Program-made: the position numbers and the translations under genes | From: an uncultured Litoreibacter sp. | GTDB lineage: Bacteria > Pseudomonadota > Alphaproteobacteria > Rhodobacterales > Rhodobacteraceae | NCBI GenBank assembly: GCA_947504205.1 | Contig: CANNGL010000004.1 | Location: forward strand, 124,001 to 188,000 | Direction of reading: 5' to 3' | DNA length: 64,000 nt | In this document: positions 24,702-33,812 of the stretch, piece after piece | Layout of the letters: every line of letters starts with the position of its first letter | How positions within the stretch are numbered: the stretch's first letter is position 1 | The notes under the pieces: model-generated | The model's input: the letters and a program-made list of their open reading frames with translations, nothing else | Told to the model about the DNA's origin: nothing | Databases searched by the model: none

Positions 24702-25649
24702 ATGGCAGATCAAGTCCCCACGCCCCTCCTCCCCGACAGTGGCCCCGGAGCAATGTCACGCATGTCCGAGGCCGTTCCACCTCACGCATGGTTCGGTGTC
24801 TCAGCCGTTTTCCACTACCTAGGACCAGCCTTTGCCGTCTTGTTGTTCCCGGTTGTCGGCGTGCTGGGCGTTGCCTGGTTCCGCATCGCATCGGCGGCCT
24901 TGGTGTTCGCGCCGATCACAAAACCATGGCGGACCTTCAAGAGGTCCACCAATCGGGAACGCCTGCTTCTTCTGGCCCTCGGGGCCTGTCTCGCGATCAT
25001 GAACAGTGCGTTCTATCTCGCACTTGACCGGCTCCCGATTGCCCTGGTCGCGGCTATCGAGTTCGTCGGCACTATCGGTATTGCGCTTTGGGGCCTGCGG
25101 ACTGGACGCAACTATCTGGCCTTCATATTTGCGATCATCGGTGTCGCGCTGTTGATTGACGTTCCGTCGCTTCTGGTTGCTGACGGGGATGCGCTCACAT
25201 CGGACCTGCCTGGAGTGTTCTGGGCAGTGCTGAATGGCTCTCTGTTCGTCCTCTACATCGTCCTTGGCCACAAGATTTCCGAAGGCGGCGCATCCGGCGG
25301 TGTGGAGCGCCTTGGCGCGGCCATGACAGCAGCGTTTATCTTCGTGATGCCCATAGGGTTTCTGCAGGCGCTTGAAGCCTTCGGCGCACCGCTGCTTGTG
25401 CTGGCCGGGATTGGTGTCGGCATCTGTTCGTCAGTAATCCCCTATGTCTGTGATCAACTCGCCATGTCGCGCTTGCCTCGGGCCAGCTTCGCCTTCCTTC
25501 TGGCCTTGTTGCCCGCCACCGCAACCATCATCGGCGTCATTGTCCTGCGCCAGATTCCGAGCGCTATTGACGTCATGGGTGTGGTGCTAGTGATGATCGG
25601 TGTGGCTGTTCACAAGCCCGCCCCGACGCCGCCTGACAACCAGCACTAA
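24702..25649 (+). CDS. EamA/RhtA-type drug/metabolite exporter
   Basis: This roughly 315-residue inner-membrane protein has about ten helices in two EamA repeats. LDRLPIALVAAIEFVGTIG is the typical helix 4 region and LLALLPATATIIGVIVLRQ the conserved C-terminal one. RhtA-like members export threonine, homoserine and other amino acids. The start at 24702 (MADQVPTPLL) is preferred to one five codons upstream. It is divergent from an Lrp regulator, the usual arrangement for amino-acid exporters. Confidence 0.88.
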   Translation: MADQVPTPLLPDSGPGAMSRMSEAVPPHAWFGVSAVFHYLGPAFAVLLFPVVGVLGVAWFRIASAALVFAPITKPWRTFKRSTNRERLLLLALGACLAIMNSAFYLALDRLPIALVAAIEFVGTIGIALWGLRTGRNYLAFIFAIIGVALLIDVPSLLVADGDALTSDLPGVFWAVLNGSLFVLYIVLGHKISEGGASGGVERLGAAMTAAFIFVMPIGFLQALEAFGAPLLVLAGIGVGICSSVIPYVCDQLAMSRLPRASFAFLLALLPATATIIGVIVLRQIPSAIDVMGVVLVMIGVAVHKPAPTPPDNQH

Positions 25650-25826
25650 GCCGAAGCCGCAATCGCATCGGTCACCGCAGGCTCCATGAGGTCTTCGCTT
25701 AGGGTTACGGCCACGGCGTCCAGCGAACAAAGTCACCTTCCGCTGCAGTCACACACCGAGGGACGAAGCTGACAAACCCGAATTCATGGATAAACTGCGA
25801 CGGAAACTACTCGCGAGGCTATTTCA
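25650..25826. other. Intergenic stretch with possible gene remnant
   Basis: On the minus strand two adjacent frames read like protein ends: about 25650-25730 (ending in MEPAVTDAIAASA) and about 25685-25790 (ending in GDFVRWTPWP). Neither has a start or a full domain. They may be the decayed tail of a deleted gene, or chance open frames in GC-rich DNA. Confidence 0.25.
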
Positions 25827-26327
25827 TTGTTCAGAGCTTTCCTGGTTCTTCTATTGGCTCATGCACTCTCATCCTGTTCCTTAGAACCGCCGATAATTGA
25901 TGCAAACAGTATTGAGGTTTCCGGCGAAAGCTGTTCGGCAAACGTTTTTATTCATGCTCTTGCCACCAACATTGGGACGGTGGGTGCTACCATTCAACGA
26001 GGAAAGCTGGAAACCGAGTTAAGGGCTGTTGCCGTGGAGGTGCATAATAAATTCAACGGCTTAGTCATGAGCTGCACGTATCGGGTCGACGTGTTGTATC
26101 ACATTGGCAACTCCCCGCCGCTGTTTCTCGATCTCGAATACTCAGCGACGACTGTTTCAGGCACTAATCAACTGGTGTGCGTCAATCGCCTTTCCCCATC
26201 GACGAACCAAATTTATCCCGAAGACTATCGAAACTTTCCCATAGATAATGAGCAAAGCCTTCCCCTTGGCCCGAAATTCTTAGCGCCGTGTTTCAACGCA
26301 GATGGAGAGCTGGTGGAATACCGGTAG
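25827..26327 (+). CDS. Putative lipoprotein of unknown function
   Basis: The 166-residue product begins at a TTG with a GAGG site about ten bases upstream. It shows a short leader and lipobox (HALSSC, Cys17). The mature part has Cys36, Cys83, a Cys in NQLVCVN and one in LAPCFN, so two disulfides are possible. No domain is recognised. Base composition looks lower in GC than the surroundings, which hints at recent acquisition. There are no obvious cotranscribed neighbours. Confidence 0.55.
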   Translation: MFRAFLVLLLAHALSSCSLEPPIIDANSIEVSGESCSANVFIHALATNIGTVGATIQRGKLETELRAVAVEVHNKFNGLVMSCTYRVDVLYHIGNSPPLFLDLEYSATTVSGTNQLVCVNRLSPSTNQIYPEDYRNFPIDNEQSLPLGPKFLAPCFNADGELVEYR

Positions 26328-26521
26328 AGGCACGCCCTCGGTAGGTATGGGCTCAAATGAGCCATCTGACCGCTTCGCTCAGGTGAACGGATGGTTCTAA
26401 TGACTCAGGGTTCCCCTGTGCAGCCAACGCAACAGACTTTCTGCGTTGAACTTGGTGTTCTGGTCACTGTTACAATCCCGCTTTATGTATGTGGGCCGAA
26501 ACAAGACAACAGGAGTTGATC

Positions 26522-27226
26522 ATGTCGGTCAGAATCGAAATTGTCCAATTCCTGGCCAACAACCAAAGTGCTCCACCGCCAGGCCTTGGTCGTCGGTATG
26601 ATACAGAGAAATTCCTGCCAGAAGCTGGCAACACCGTGATTTGCCCTCTTGATTTCAGCAACCCGACGCATGCCGCTGTTGTCGAGGCCCGGAGACGCAT
26701 GTTGGCTTTGCCCGGTGCAGAACACTTTATCTACACTCCAATAAGCAGTCTTCACATGACTGTATTTGAAGGTGTTATCGAGACGCGTCGCAAACCGAAT
26801 ACATGGCCCAAAGGTTTCGGCCGCTCAGCTTCAGTTGAGAGCGCAACTGAAACAATCCTCGGTCGTCTTGTCGGACTTTCTCCGCCACCTGGGTTTGCCG
26901 TTCGCGTAGGGGGGTTGCGGCCAACCGGACTGATGCTCAAGGGGGCTACGGAGAAGGACGAAGCCAACATGCGGGCGTGGCGTGATGCACTGACCGGTCC
27001 CTTCGGGTACCGTCACGACGACCATGACGACTACCGTTTTCATATGACTTTTGCATATCCGCTCAAGTGGCTACCGGGGTCTGCTCTGTCTCGTTGGCAG
27101 TCCGAATTTGAATCGATTCTCGCAGAGTTAGTTGACGCCGCGCCGGTTATTCCGCTCAGGCGACCAGCATTCTGTCAGTTCGCAGATATGAACCAATTCG
27201 ATGAACTCTTAACTCTCGAAGCGTGA
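26522..27226 (+). CDS. DUF1868 protein, 2H phosphoesterase-like
   Basis: This 234-residue protein has two HxT motifs about 95 residues apart: H78-M-T80 (SLHMTVFEG) and H174-M-T176 (YRFHMTFAY). These are the hallmark of 2H phosphoesterases (LigT/cyclic phosphodiesterase superfamily). These enzymes open 2',3'-cyclic phosphates or related bonds in RNA and nucleotides. The start at 26522 is preceded by AGGAG. It stands alone between a lipoprotein gene and a convergent sulfotransferase. The substrate is unknown. Confidence 0.8.
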   Translation: MSVRIEIVQFLANNQSAPPPGLGRRYDTEKFLPEAGNTVICPLDFSNPTHAAVVEARRRMLALPGAEHFIYTPISSLHMTVFEGVIETRRKPNTWPKGFGRSASVESATETILGRLVGLSPPPGFAVRVGGLRPTGLMLKGATEKDEANMRAWRDALTGPFGYRHDDHDDYRFHMTFAYPLKWLPGSALSRWQSEFESILAELVDAAPVIPLRRPAFCQFADMNQFDELLTLEA

Positions 27227-27257
27227 TCAGCCCTTACACGACGCCCGCTTTGTGAAA

Positions 27258-28052
27258 CTAGCGGAACGCGTGCCTCAAGCTCGTGCCGCCATGTTCAAGC
27301 CAATCGCGTTCATCCTTAGTCAGCAGAGCCGCCATTCGAGCCTCATATGCGGCTAAATCTGTATCGGTGAGGACGCCACGCCATTTCCCGGATGTACCAC
27401 TGTCGAAAAAGTCGGCGTCGTTATGCCAAAACCCCTCTCTCGCTGAGACGGCAAAGCGCTCTGCGTTTGCCTTCATGCTCTCGAAGCTTGCGGCGTCGGT
27501 CAATTCATCCATCAACGCAGGCGAGTGCGTGATGGAAATATGCTGCGCAATCTGATGAACGGCGGCGTATAAATCGCGTTGCATGTCCGCATAGTGCAAA
27601 CACAGGAAATTCTTCTGGCCCGCCAGCTCCAGAACACTGTGAAAATGATCGACGATGGAGACAAGGCTTGCACCGTCACGATGATCGCCCTCAAGAAAAA
27701 TGCGGAAACCTTCGTGAACGTCGCTTGGATAGATGTCGGCGAGCACCTCCTCTTTCATATGTGTGACGTGCCGCCGGAAGGAGAGGTGCACATCAATGGG
27801 ATGGCGAAATACCGAGATGTAGCGCAGATCCGGCCACAGCGGGATGCCATCGAGAGGCGTGTGGGTCTTTATCTGGCGGCGGCCCGTTTGCGCATTGAGC
27901 GCTGTAATTATCGCGTCCTGCTCAGGTGTTGTTATGTCGATCCACGGTGCCTTCCGGGAGATCGCAGCATCCACGCGGGGATCGCCGAATATCAGCAAAG
28001 CCAGAATCCCTTGCGTCCACGTTGTCCCGGACTTGGGCGGTGTCGACACCAC
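27258..28052 (-). CDS. Sulfotransferase family protein, probably 5'-damaged
   Basis: The product has the PAPS-binding loop TPPKSGTTW, the 3'-phosphate motif VFRHPIDVHLSFRRH and the C-terminal KWRGVLT, all typical of cytosolic-type sulfotransferases. Starting at the GTG at 28052 leaves only three residues before the PAPS loop, where homologues have about thirty. The same frame continues upstream with the expected N-terminal sequence (RRRYTGKIADPERWNSF, 28056-28124) back to a TAA at 28131-28133, but no ATG, GTG or TTG lies in between. The normal start has probably been lost, making this a likely pseudogene or weakly expressed gene. Confidence 0.7.
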   Translation of the reverse strand: MVSTPPKSGTTWTQGILALLIFGDPRVDAAISRKAPWIDITTPEQDAIITALNAQTGRRQIKTHTPLDGIPLWPDLRYISVFRHPIDVHLSFRRHVTHMKEEVLADIYPSDVHEGFRIFLEGDHRDGASLVSIVDHFHSVLELAGQKNFLCLHYADMQRDLYAAVHQIAQHISITHSPALMDELTDAASFESMKANAERFAVSAREGFWHNDADFFDSGTSGKWRGVLTDTDLAAYEARMAALLTKDERDWLEHGGTSLRHAFR

Positions 28053-28266
28053 GATGTCGCCCGGCCTTGGCGCAAAGCTGTTCCAGCGCTCGGGGTCGGC
28101 AATCTTCCCGGTATAGCGACGGCGGGGCTGTTAAGGGCTGCGCAGCATGTCTGTCAGATACGCGCATTCCGCGACCGACGAAAGACGCGCCCATGCAGCA
28201 CGCGAGCCCAAGCAATTCAGCCTAGGCAGAAAACACAGGGGCTCACCTGCCCGGCAAACGAAAAAA

Positions 28267-28286
28267 GGCGCTCCGGGGGGAGCGCC
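28267..28286. terminator. Rho-independent terminator, usable from both sides
   Basis: A perfect eight-base-pair stem (GGCGCTCC / GGAGCGCC) with a GGGG loop is flanked by six A on the left and TTTT on the right. It sits 25 bp beyond the stop of the DegP-like gene and should end that minus-strand transcript. Confidence 0.85.
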
Positions 28287-28310
28287 TTTTCTTCGATTTG
28301 ATGGACTTGG

Positions 28311-29774
28311 TTAGCTGTCCAGTGACAGAGCCACGAAGCGAGGGTCGCCTTGGCGGCGCACCAGCATCAGGAAGCTTTTGCGGCCTGCTTCCTTGGCTTC
28401 TTCGATCCGGGCCTCCAGATCCTTGATGGCGGTGATCTTTTGCTGACCGGCTTCCACGATCAGATCACCGGCACGCAGACCTTTCTCGAAAGCGTCGCTG
28501 TCTTCGGACACTTCCTTGACCACCAGACCTTCGGCATCTTCATCAAGGCCAAGCTGCGTGCGCAGCTCGTCATTGACCTCGGCCACGGTCATACCAAGCA
28601 CAGTCGACTCGGTTGGGTTGGCGCGCTGGATTGCGGCAGGAACAGCCGTGGCTTCCGCCTCTTCGCGGCGGCCAAGGGTGACTTTCAGCGTTTCGGTCTT
28701 GCCGTCGCGCAGTACCAGAACCCGGACGGCTTTGCCCACTTCCGTGTTGCCGACGATGCGCACCAATTCGCGGGTGTCATCGATCTCCTGACCATCAAAG
28801 GAGGTGATTACGTCGCCCGCTTCGATGCCTGCATCTTTGCCCGGTCCATCTGGCACATCGGTCACAAGGGCACCGGCGGCGCTGGCCATTTCAAGTGCTT
28901 CGGCCACATCATCCGTGACGTCCTGAATGCGCACACCCAGCCAGCCGCGACGTGTCTCGCCGAACTCTTTCAGCTGGTCGACCACGCGGGTCACGACCTT
29001 GGATGACATCGCAAAGCCAATCCCGATCGAACCGCCGGAGGGGGACAGGATTGCGGTATTCACGCCAATCACATCGCCTTCGGTGTTAAAGAGCGGACCG
29101 CCCGAGTTGCCCCGGTTGATCGCTGCATCGGTCTGGATGAAGTCGTCATAGGATCCGCTCAGCGCGCGTTCACGGGCGGAAATGATCCCGGCAGAGACCG
29201 AGAAGCCCTGCCCCAAGGGATTGCCCACAGCCACAACCCAATCGCCAACGCGGGCAATGTCGCTGTCGCCAAATGAGACGAATGGCAGCGGCTCGTCACT
29301 TTCGACTTTCAGCAGCGCAATATCGGTCTTTGGATCAGTCCCGATCAGTGTGGCCTCGAGCGTGTCGCCGGAGAAAAACTCGATTTCGATCTGATCAGCT
29401 TTGTCGATGACGTGATTGTTGGTGACGATGAAACCGTCCTCGGAAATCACGAAACCCGATCCCAGCGCAGAGGAGCGGCGCGGACGCTGCCCTTCCTGCT
29501 GTCGGTCGAGGAAATCCTTGAAGAAGTCTTCAAGCGGGGAGCCTTCTGGCACGATGGGTCTTGGACCCTGATCAACCCCGGCCACGGTGGTCGAGGTCGT
29601 AATATTCACAACGGCCGGACTGACGGTCTCGGCCAGATCAGCAAAACTTTCCGGCATTTTCGCATTGGCCGCGACGGTATGTGCCATCACCAATGCCAAC
29701 CCAAGCACGAGGGCGGCAAATGCCTGAACCGGTCCTGTGCGCCGGTTCTCAGATGTCAGGATTTGAGCGTTCAC
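28311..29774 (-). CDS. degP: Do/DegP-type periplasmic serine protease
   Basis: The 487-residue product has a signal peptide (hydrophobic 18-38) and the trypsin-like triad His121 (TNNHVID), Asp151 (KTDIALL) and Ser224 (RGNSGGPL). Two PDZ domains follow (about 270-360 and 390-480). It degrades or refolds damaged envelope proteins. The start is GTG at 29774 behind an AGGAG site. It lies upstream-facing of the hflKC cluster on the same strand with a 250-bp gap, so it likely has its own promoter. A strong terminator follows. Confidence 0.95.
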   Translation of the reverse strand: MNAQILTSENRRTGPVQAFAALVLGLALVMAHTVAANAKMPESFADLAETVSPAVVNITTSTTVAGVDQGPRPIVPEGSPLEDFFKDFLDRQQEGQRPRRSSALGSGFVISEDGFIVTNNHVIDKADQIEIEFFSGDTLEATLIGTDPKTDIALLKVESDEPLPFVSFGDSDIARVGDWVVAVGNPLGQGFSVSAGIISARERALSGSYDDFIQTDAAINRGNSGGPLFNTEGDVIGVNTAILSPSGGSIGIGFAMSSKVVTRVVDQLKEFGETRRGWLGVRIQDVTDDVAEALEMASAAGALVTDVPDGPGKDAGIEAGDVITSFDGQEIDDTRELVRIVGNTEVGKAVRVLVLRDGKTETLKVTLGRREEAEATAVPAAIQRANPTESTVLGMTVAEVNDELRTQLGLDEDAEGLVVKEVSEDSDAFEKGLRAGDLIVEAGQQKITAIKDLEARIEEAKEAGRKSFLMLVRRQGDPRFVALSLDS

Positions 29775-30026
29775 TTCAATAAGCTCCTCTGCCTACGGAT
29801 ACATATTTATGGGGCGCGACTTGCCGCCGCGCTCGATGCACATAACCTGTGCACATTTGCGAGAATGTTCAACTCAAGGTCGCGCACGATTGGCTCAACT
29901 GTCGGTGAGTATTGTGTCACATTCCGACTATAAGACATAGGAAGAACTGTTGCGCTGTCATTCTTCTTTTCCCGATCTTGTCGTTTTGGACGGCGAGACA
30001 AGGAGATAACCCATGCACCCTCAAGC

Positions 30027-30218
30027 TCACAGCGTCTTTGAAATCCAAACCAGCACGACGCCCGTGGCCAAGGTGGCCAATCCCATAAGACGGCGGGTTT
30101 CGGGTGGAATTTCAGAGAGGGCCTTCAGCATCTCATCCAAACGAGAGGGGGCCAGTGCAAGCACCAGCCCCTCAATCGCAAGCACAAGGCCAATGCCCAG
30201 CGCAATATGACTCAGCAT
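30027..30218 (-). CDS. DUF2065 family small membrane protein
   Basis: This 63-residue protein has two hydrophobic helices (1-25 and 42-60) separated by a charged loop. The sequence fits DUF2065 (YjeT-like), which is regularly found beside hflKC. Its ATG overlaps the hflC stop (TAATG), so it is translated with HflC. Function is unknown; association with the HflKC complex is inference from linkage. Confidence 0.85.
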   Translation of the reverse strand: MLSHIALGIGLVLAIEGLVLALAPSRLDEMLKALSEIPPETRRLMGLATLATGVVLVWISKTL

Positions 30219-31099
30219 TATGGTCGCGAGCCTGTGTCCGACTTCAGATAATCGAAGAACGGATCGGATGGATCGATGATTAGCGTCGTGTTGTCGCCCT
30301 TGATCGAGTTCTCATAGGCGTCCAGCGAGCGGCGGAATTCAAAGAACTCCGCATTTGCACCATAGGCACCAGCAAAGATCGCGTTGCGGCGTGCATCTGC
30401 TTCACCGCGGGTGATATCCGCTGTTTTCTGCGCTTCGGAGACAACTTCCACCACGGTCCGATCTGCGGTCGCCCGTACCCGTTGCGCGGCTTCTTCGCCG
30501 CGCGCGATTTCGTCCGCAGCTTCGCGTTCACGTTCTGCACGCATCCGCGCAAATGTCGCATCGAGGTTTTGCTCTGGCAGGTTGGTCTGCTTGAGACGCA
30601 CATCCACCACATCAAGACCCAGAGGCAGCGCGCGCTGCCGCGCCTGCGTCGTGATCCGCGCCATCAATTGTGCCCGATCAGCCGACAGGATCGTGTTCGA
30701 TGTAACACCATCAGAACCCAGCACCGCCCGGATCACCGGGTTCAGGATGCCTTCGAGGCGGTCCTCTGCGGCGCGCATACCGCCGACACCGACGGCCTGA
30801 CGGAACTGAACCACGTCAGAGATCCGGTACCGCGCGAACGCATCGACAACCAGACGACGGTCATCGGAGGGGGTAACCTCGGTCGGGACCGTGTCGAGTG
30901 CCAGAATACGGTCGTCATAGCGCACGACTTCCTGGATAAACGGGATCTTGAACGCCAGACCCGGGTCTTGTTTGACGTCGCGGATTTGACCGAATTGCAG
31001 AACAAGCGCTTTTTCACGCTCGTCCACGATGAACACTGAGGAGAGAAGCACAAATACTGCTGCGCCCAGTGCGATTAGGAACATAAGACCTTTGTTCAT
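30218..31099 (-). CDS. hflC: HflC, FtsH-associated SPFH protein
   Basis: The 293-residue product has one N-terminal membrane helix (4-22) and an SPFH/band-7 domain, then an Ala/Glu/Arg-rich coiled coil (about 185-240, REREAADEIARGEEAAQRV). With HflK it forms the large periplasmic cage around the FtsH protease and tunes membrane-protein turnover. It overlaps hflK by TAATG upstream and the DUF2065 gene downstream. Confidence 0.96.
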   Translation of the reverse strand: MNKGLMFLIALGAAVFVLLSSVFIVDEREKALVLQFGQIRDVKQDPGLAFKIPFIQEVVRYDDRILALDTVPTEVTPSDDRRLVVDAFARYRISDVVQFRQAVGVGGMRAAEDRLEGILNPVIRAVLGSDGVTSNTILSADRAQLMARITTQARQRALPLGLDVVDVRLKQTNLPEQNLDATFARMRAEREREAADEIARGEEAAQRVRATADRTVVEVVSEAQKTADITRGEADARRNAIFAGAYGANAEFFEFRRSLDAYENSIKGDNTTLIIDPSDPFFDYLKSDTGSRP

Positions 31100-32247
31100 T
31101 AGTTTGTCCCTCCAGAAGAACGGCGCAATTCATTGAGTGGGAGATAGGGAACAACGCCCTGCCCTCCGCCTTCGCCGCCATTGTCGAGAATGATTTTGTC
31201 CGCGCCGCCATAGACGCGTTCGATGGTTTCAAGCCACAGGCGCTTGCGTGTCACCTCCGGGGCCTTTTCGTATTCTTCCAGAATAGCGGTAAAGCGGCTG
31301 GCTTCACCTTCGGCCTGGTTGACCTGCTGAGCGCGATAGGCTTCGGCCTGCTCCAGAAGTTGGGCCGCTTCACCACGCGCACCCGCGAGAACACGGTTGG
31401 CATAGGCATCAGCCTGACGCTCCAGACGGTCGCGTTCCTGTTCCGCGGCCTGCACTTCACGGAAGCTGTCAATCACCTCACGCGGCGGGTCGGCCTTGTC
31501 GAGGTTGAGACGCACGATATTCACACCTGAATCGTATTGGTCCAGCGTCGCCTGGATCAAGTCACGGGCCTGATCGGCAATCACCTGACGATCCCGGTTC
31601 AGGATCGGCGCCAGTTCGGAACGTGCGATGACTTCGCGCATCGCCGATTCAGACACCGCGGCAATGGTTTCCTGTGGCTCTGCCAAGTTGAACAGGAATT
31701 TCGCCGGATCGTTGATGTTCCAGACAACCTGGAAGTCGATATCGATGATGTTTTCATCCGTGGTCAGCATCAGGCCGCCATCGCCGCGTGAACCTGCACC
31801 GATATTTTCGGTTTGCTCTCGCGTCACTGGCAGCACCTCTGCCGTGATCAACGGCCAAGGGGCAAAGTTCAGACCCGGATTGCCGGTGGCATAGTACTCG
31901 CCAAGAAACAGCTCAACGGATTGTTCTTCCGGGCGCACCGTGTAGAACGAGGCAAAAGCCCAGAGCGCCAAAGCGCCGAGGCCAGCGAGAACCAGAGTGC
32001 TGCGGTTGAAACCGCCTCCTCCACCGCCGCCAGTGCCATTTGGCCGATTGCCACCGCCGCGCCCGCCCATCAGCACGCGCAACTGTTCCTGACCTTTTTT
32101 CATCAGTTCATCGATTTCGGGGATTTGCGGACTGTCGCCACCTGGACGACGGCCACCGCCGTTTTGTCCATTGTCGCCGCCTCGGTCATCACCACCACCG
32201 CGGTTTCCGCCACCGCCGCCCCATGGGCCGCCGTTATTGCCTGCCAT
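31099..32247 (-). CDS. hflK: HflK, FtsH-associated SPFH protein
   Basis: The 382-residue product has a cytoplasmic Gly/Asn-rich N-terminus (first 85 residues) and one membrane helix (about 87-105). An SPFH domain (YTVRPEEQSVELFLGEY onward) and coiled coil with QAEGEASRF follow. It pairs with HflC to enclose FtsH. A possible RpoH-type promoter lies 46-74 bp upstream, fitting heat-shock control of the FtsH system. Confidence 0.96.
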   Translation of the reverse strand: MAGNNGGPWGGGGGNRGGGDDRGGDNGQNGGGRRPGGDSPQIPEIDELMKKGQEQLRVLMGGRGGGNRPNGTGGGGGGGFNRSTLVLAGLGALALWAFASFYTVRPEEQSVELFLGEYYATGNPGLNFAPWPLITAEVLPVTREQTENIGAGSRGDGGLMLTTDENIIDIDFQVVWNINDPAKFLFNLAEPQETIAAVSESAMREVIARSELAPILNRDRQVIADQARDLIQATLDQYDSGVNIVRLNLDKADPPREVIDSFREVQAAEQERDRLERQADAYANRVLAGARGEAAQLLEQAEAYRAQQVNQAEGEASRFTAILEEYEKAPEVTRKRLWLETIERVYGGADKIILDNGGEGGGQGVVPYLPLNELRRSSGGTN

Positions 32248-32292
32248 TCAGGTCCATCCCCTTATGTTCAAGTCTCAATTCGGTTTGATCTG

Positions 32293-32321
32293 TAATTGGG
32301 TGTATTGCGCCAAAATTCAAG
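32293..32321 (-). promoter_or_regulatory. Possible heat-shock (RpoH-type) promoter for hflK
   Basis: On the minus strand CTTGAA and CCCAATTA are 15 bp apart, close to the sigma-32 pattern CTTGAA-N13-17-CCCATNT. Transcription would begin about 40 bp before hflK. The element overlaps the 3' end of gor. Confidence 0.4.
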
Positions 32322-33786
32322 CGCTTCTCATCGGTGTCTTCATCGTCACCAACTCTTCTGACATGGTCGGATGCACAGCGCAAACCTGATCGAACTGTGC
32401 TTTCGTCGCGCCCATCTTCACAGCGATGCCCGCCATCTGGATCATTTCGCCCGCGCCGGGGGCCACGATGTGACATCCGAGCACTGTGTCGTTTGCCTGA
32501 CTGACGATCAGTTTCATCAACACGCGGTCGGGACGATCCAGAAACGCCTGCTGCATCGGACGGAAGGATGTGCAGTAGACATCCACCGGTTCTTGCTCCA
32601 TCGCCTCCTCTTCCGTCATGCCCACTGTGCCCATCTCGGGTTGGGTGAAAACGGCCGAGGGGATCAACTCGTGATCCACTGGTGTGGGATTGCCTTTGAA
32701 AACGGTTTCGACAAAGGCCATGCCTTCGCGAATGGCCACTGGCGTCAGGGCCACGCGGTCTGTGACATCCCCTATTGCATAAATTGAGGGCTGAGCGGTC
32801 TGGGAATACTCATCCACTTCGATCTCGCCTTTGCGGCCCAGTTTCACATCCGTGTTTTCAAGCCCGAGATCATTGGTGTTGGGCGCGCGGCCCGTCGCAA
32901 AGAGAACCTGATCGAACTCGCGCTCTTCACCATTGGAGGCCTTGACCCAGATCGGACCATCCGTGCCGCCTTTTGACCCCCCGGCAATGTCGGGGTTCGC
33001 GACCGGATCGCTGGCGGGCGCACCCATCGCCGCGTCGGTCGCGGTGCCGCCACGCCCCTCGAAGCTGACATCCTTGGCCAGCTTCATATCAACGATGGTC
33101 GTTCCAAATCGGATTTTGACGCCCTTTTGCTGCATCATTTCGCTGACCAGCCCCGCGGCTTCCTCGTCAAAGCCGCGCAGGATGCCGGACTTGCGAATAA
33201 ACATCTCCACTTCGACGCCCATATTATGCAGCACGCAGGCAAATTCGCAGGCGATGTAGCCGCCGCCGACAATCAATATGCGTTTGGGCAGCTCCTTCAT
33301 CTCGAAAATGTCGTCCGAGACCATGCCAAGCTCGGCATTGTCCATTCCCGGTTTGACCGGATGCCCACCCGTCGCAATCAGAATGTGTTTCGCGGTGACG
33401 CGTTGCCCGGTCGACAATTCAACTGTATGTGGATCGGCCAGCTTGGCGCGTGCATCAAAAATTTCGACATTCGAGTTGTTCAGCATGGAGCGGTAGATTT
33501 CCTCCAGCCGGTCCAGTTCTTTGTGCAGTCGCTTTTTGAACGGCGGCCACGAGAAATCACCCGCTGTGACTTCCCACCCGTAATCTTCCGCCTCTTTCAG
33601 GCTTTCGCGATAGCTGGAGGCAAAGACCATAAGCTTTTTCGGCACACAGCCCCGGATCACACAGGTGCCGCCCATCCGGCTGTCTTCCGCGATGGCAACC
33701 TTCGCGCCTTCGGCTGCAGCCACACGAGCGGCGCGCACGCCGCCGGACCCACCACCAATAACAAAAAGATCGTAGTCAAAGCTCAT
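32317..33786 (-). CDS. gor: Glutathione-disulfide reductase
   Basis: The 489-residue flavoenzyme keeps glutathione reduced using NADPH. FAD motif GGGSGG (11-16), redox pair Cys42/Cys47 (GGTCVIRGC), NADPH loop GGGYIA and the phosphate-binding Arg198/Arg204 (IRKSGILRGFD) are present. So is the C-terminal His472/Glu477 pair (HPTMSEE). Between strands of the NADPH domain there is an extra Gly/Ala-rich stretch (about 244-279), which accounts for the length above the usual 450. It is 26 bp downstream of rpiA and may be cotranscribed. Confidence 0.96.
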   Translation of the reverse strand: MSFDYDLFVIGGGSGGVRAARVAAAEGAKVAIAEDSRMGGTCVIRGCVPKKLMVFASSYRESLKEAEDYGWEVTAGDFSWPPFKKRLHKELDRLEEIYRSMLNNSNVEIFDARAKLADPHTVELSTGQRVTAKHILIATGGHPVKPGMDNAELGMVSDDIFEMKELPKRILIVGGGYIACEFACVLHNMGVEVEMFIRKSGILRGFDEEAAGLVSEMMQQKGVKIRFGTTIVDMKLAKDVSFEGRGGTATDAAMGAPASDPVANPDIAGGSKGGTDGPIWVKASNGEEREFDQVLFATGRAPNTNDLGLENTDVKLGRKGEIEVDEYSQTAQPSIYAIGDVTDRVALTPVAIREGMAFVETVFKGNPTPVDHELIPSAVFTQPEMGTVGMTEEEAMEQEPVDVYCTSFRPMQQAFLDRPDRVLMKLIVSQANDTVLGCHIVAPGAGEMIQMAGIAVKMGATKAQFDQVCAVHPTMSEELVTMKTPMRSA

Positions 33787-33812
33787 GTTCTGCTCCTGCG
33801 GGTTTGGTGCGA

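Noticed and set aside
29807-30001. 64-codon frame between the DegP-like gene and DUF2065
   Set aside because: Composition and lack of a domain suggest it is the leader and promoter region of the protease gene.
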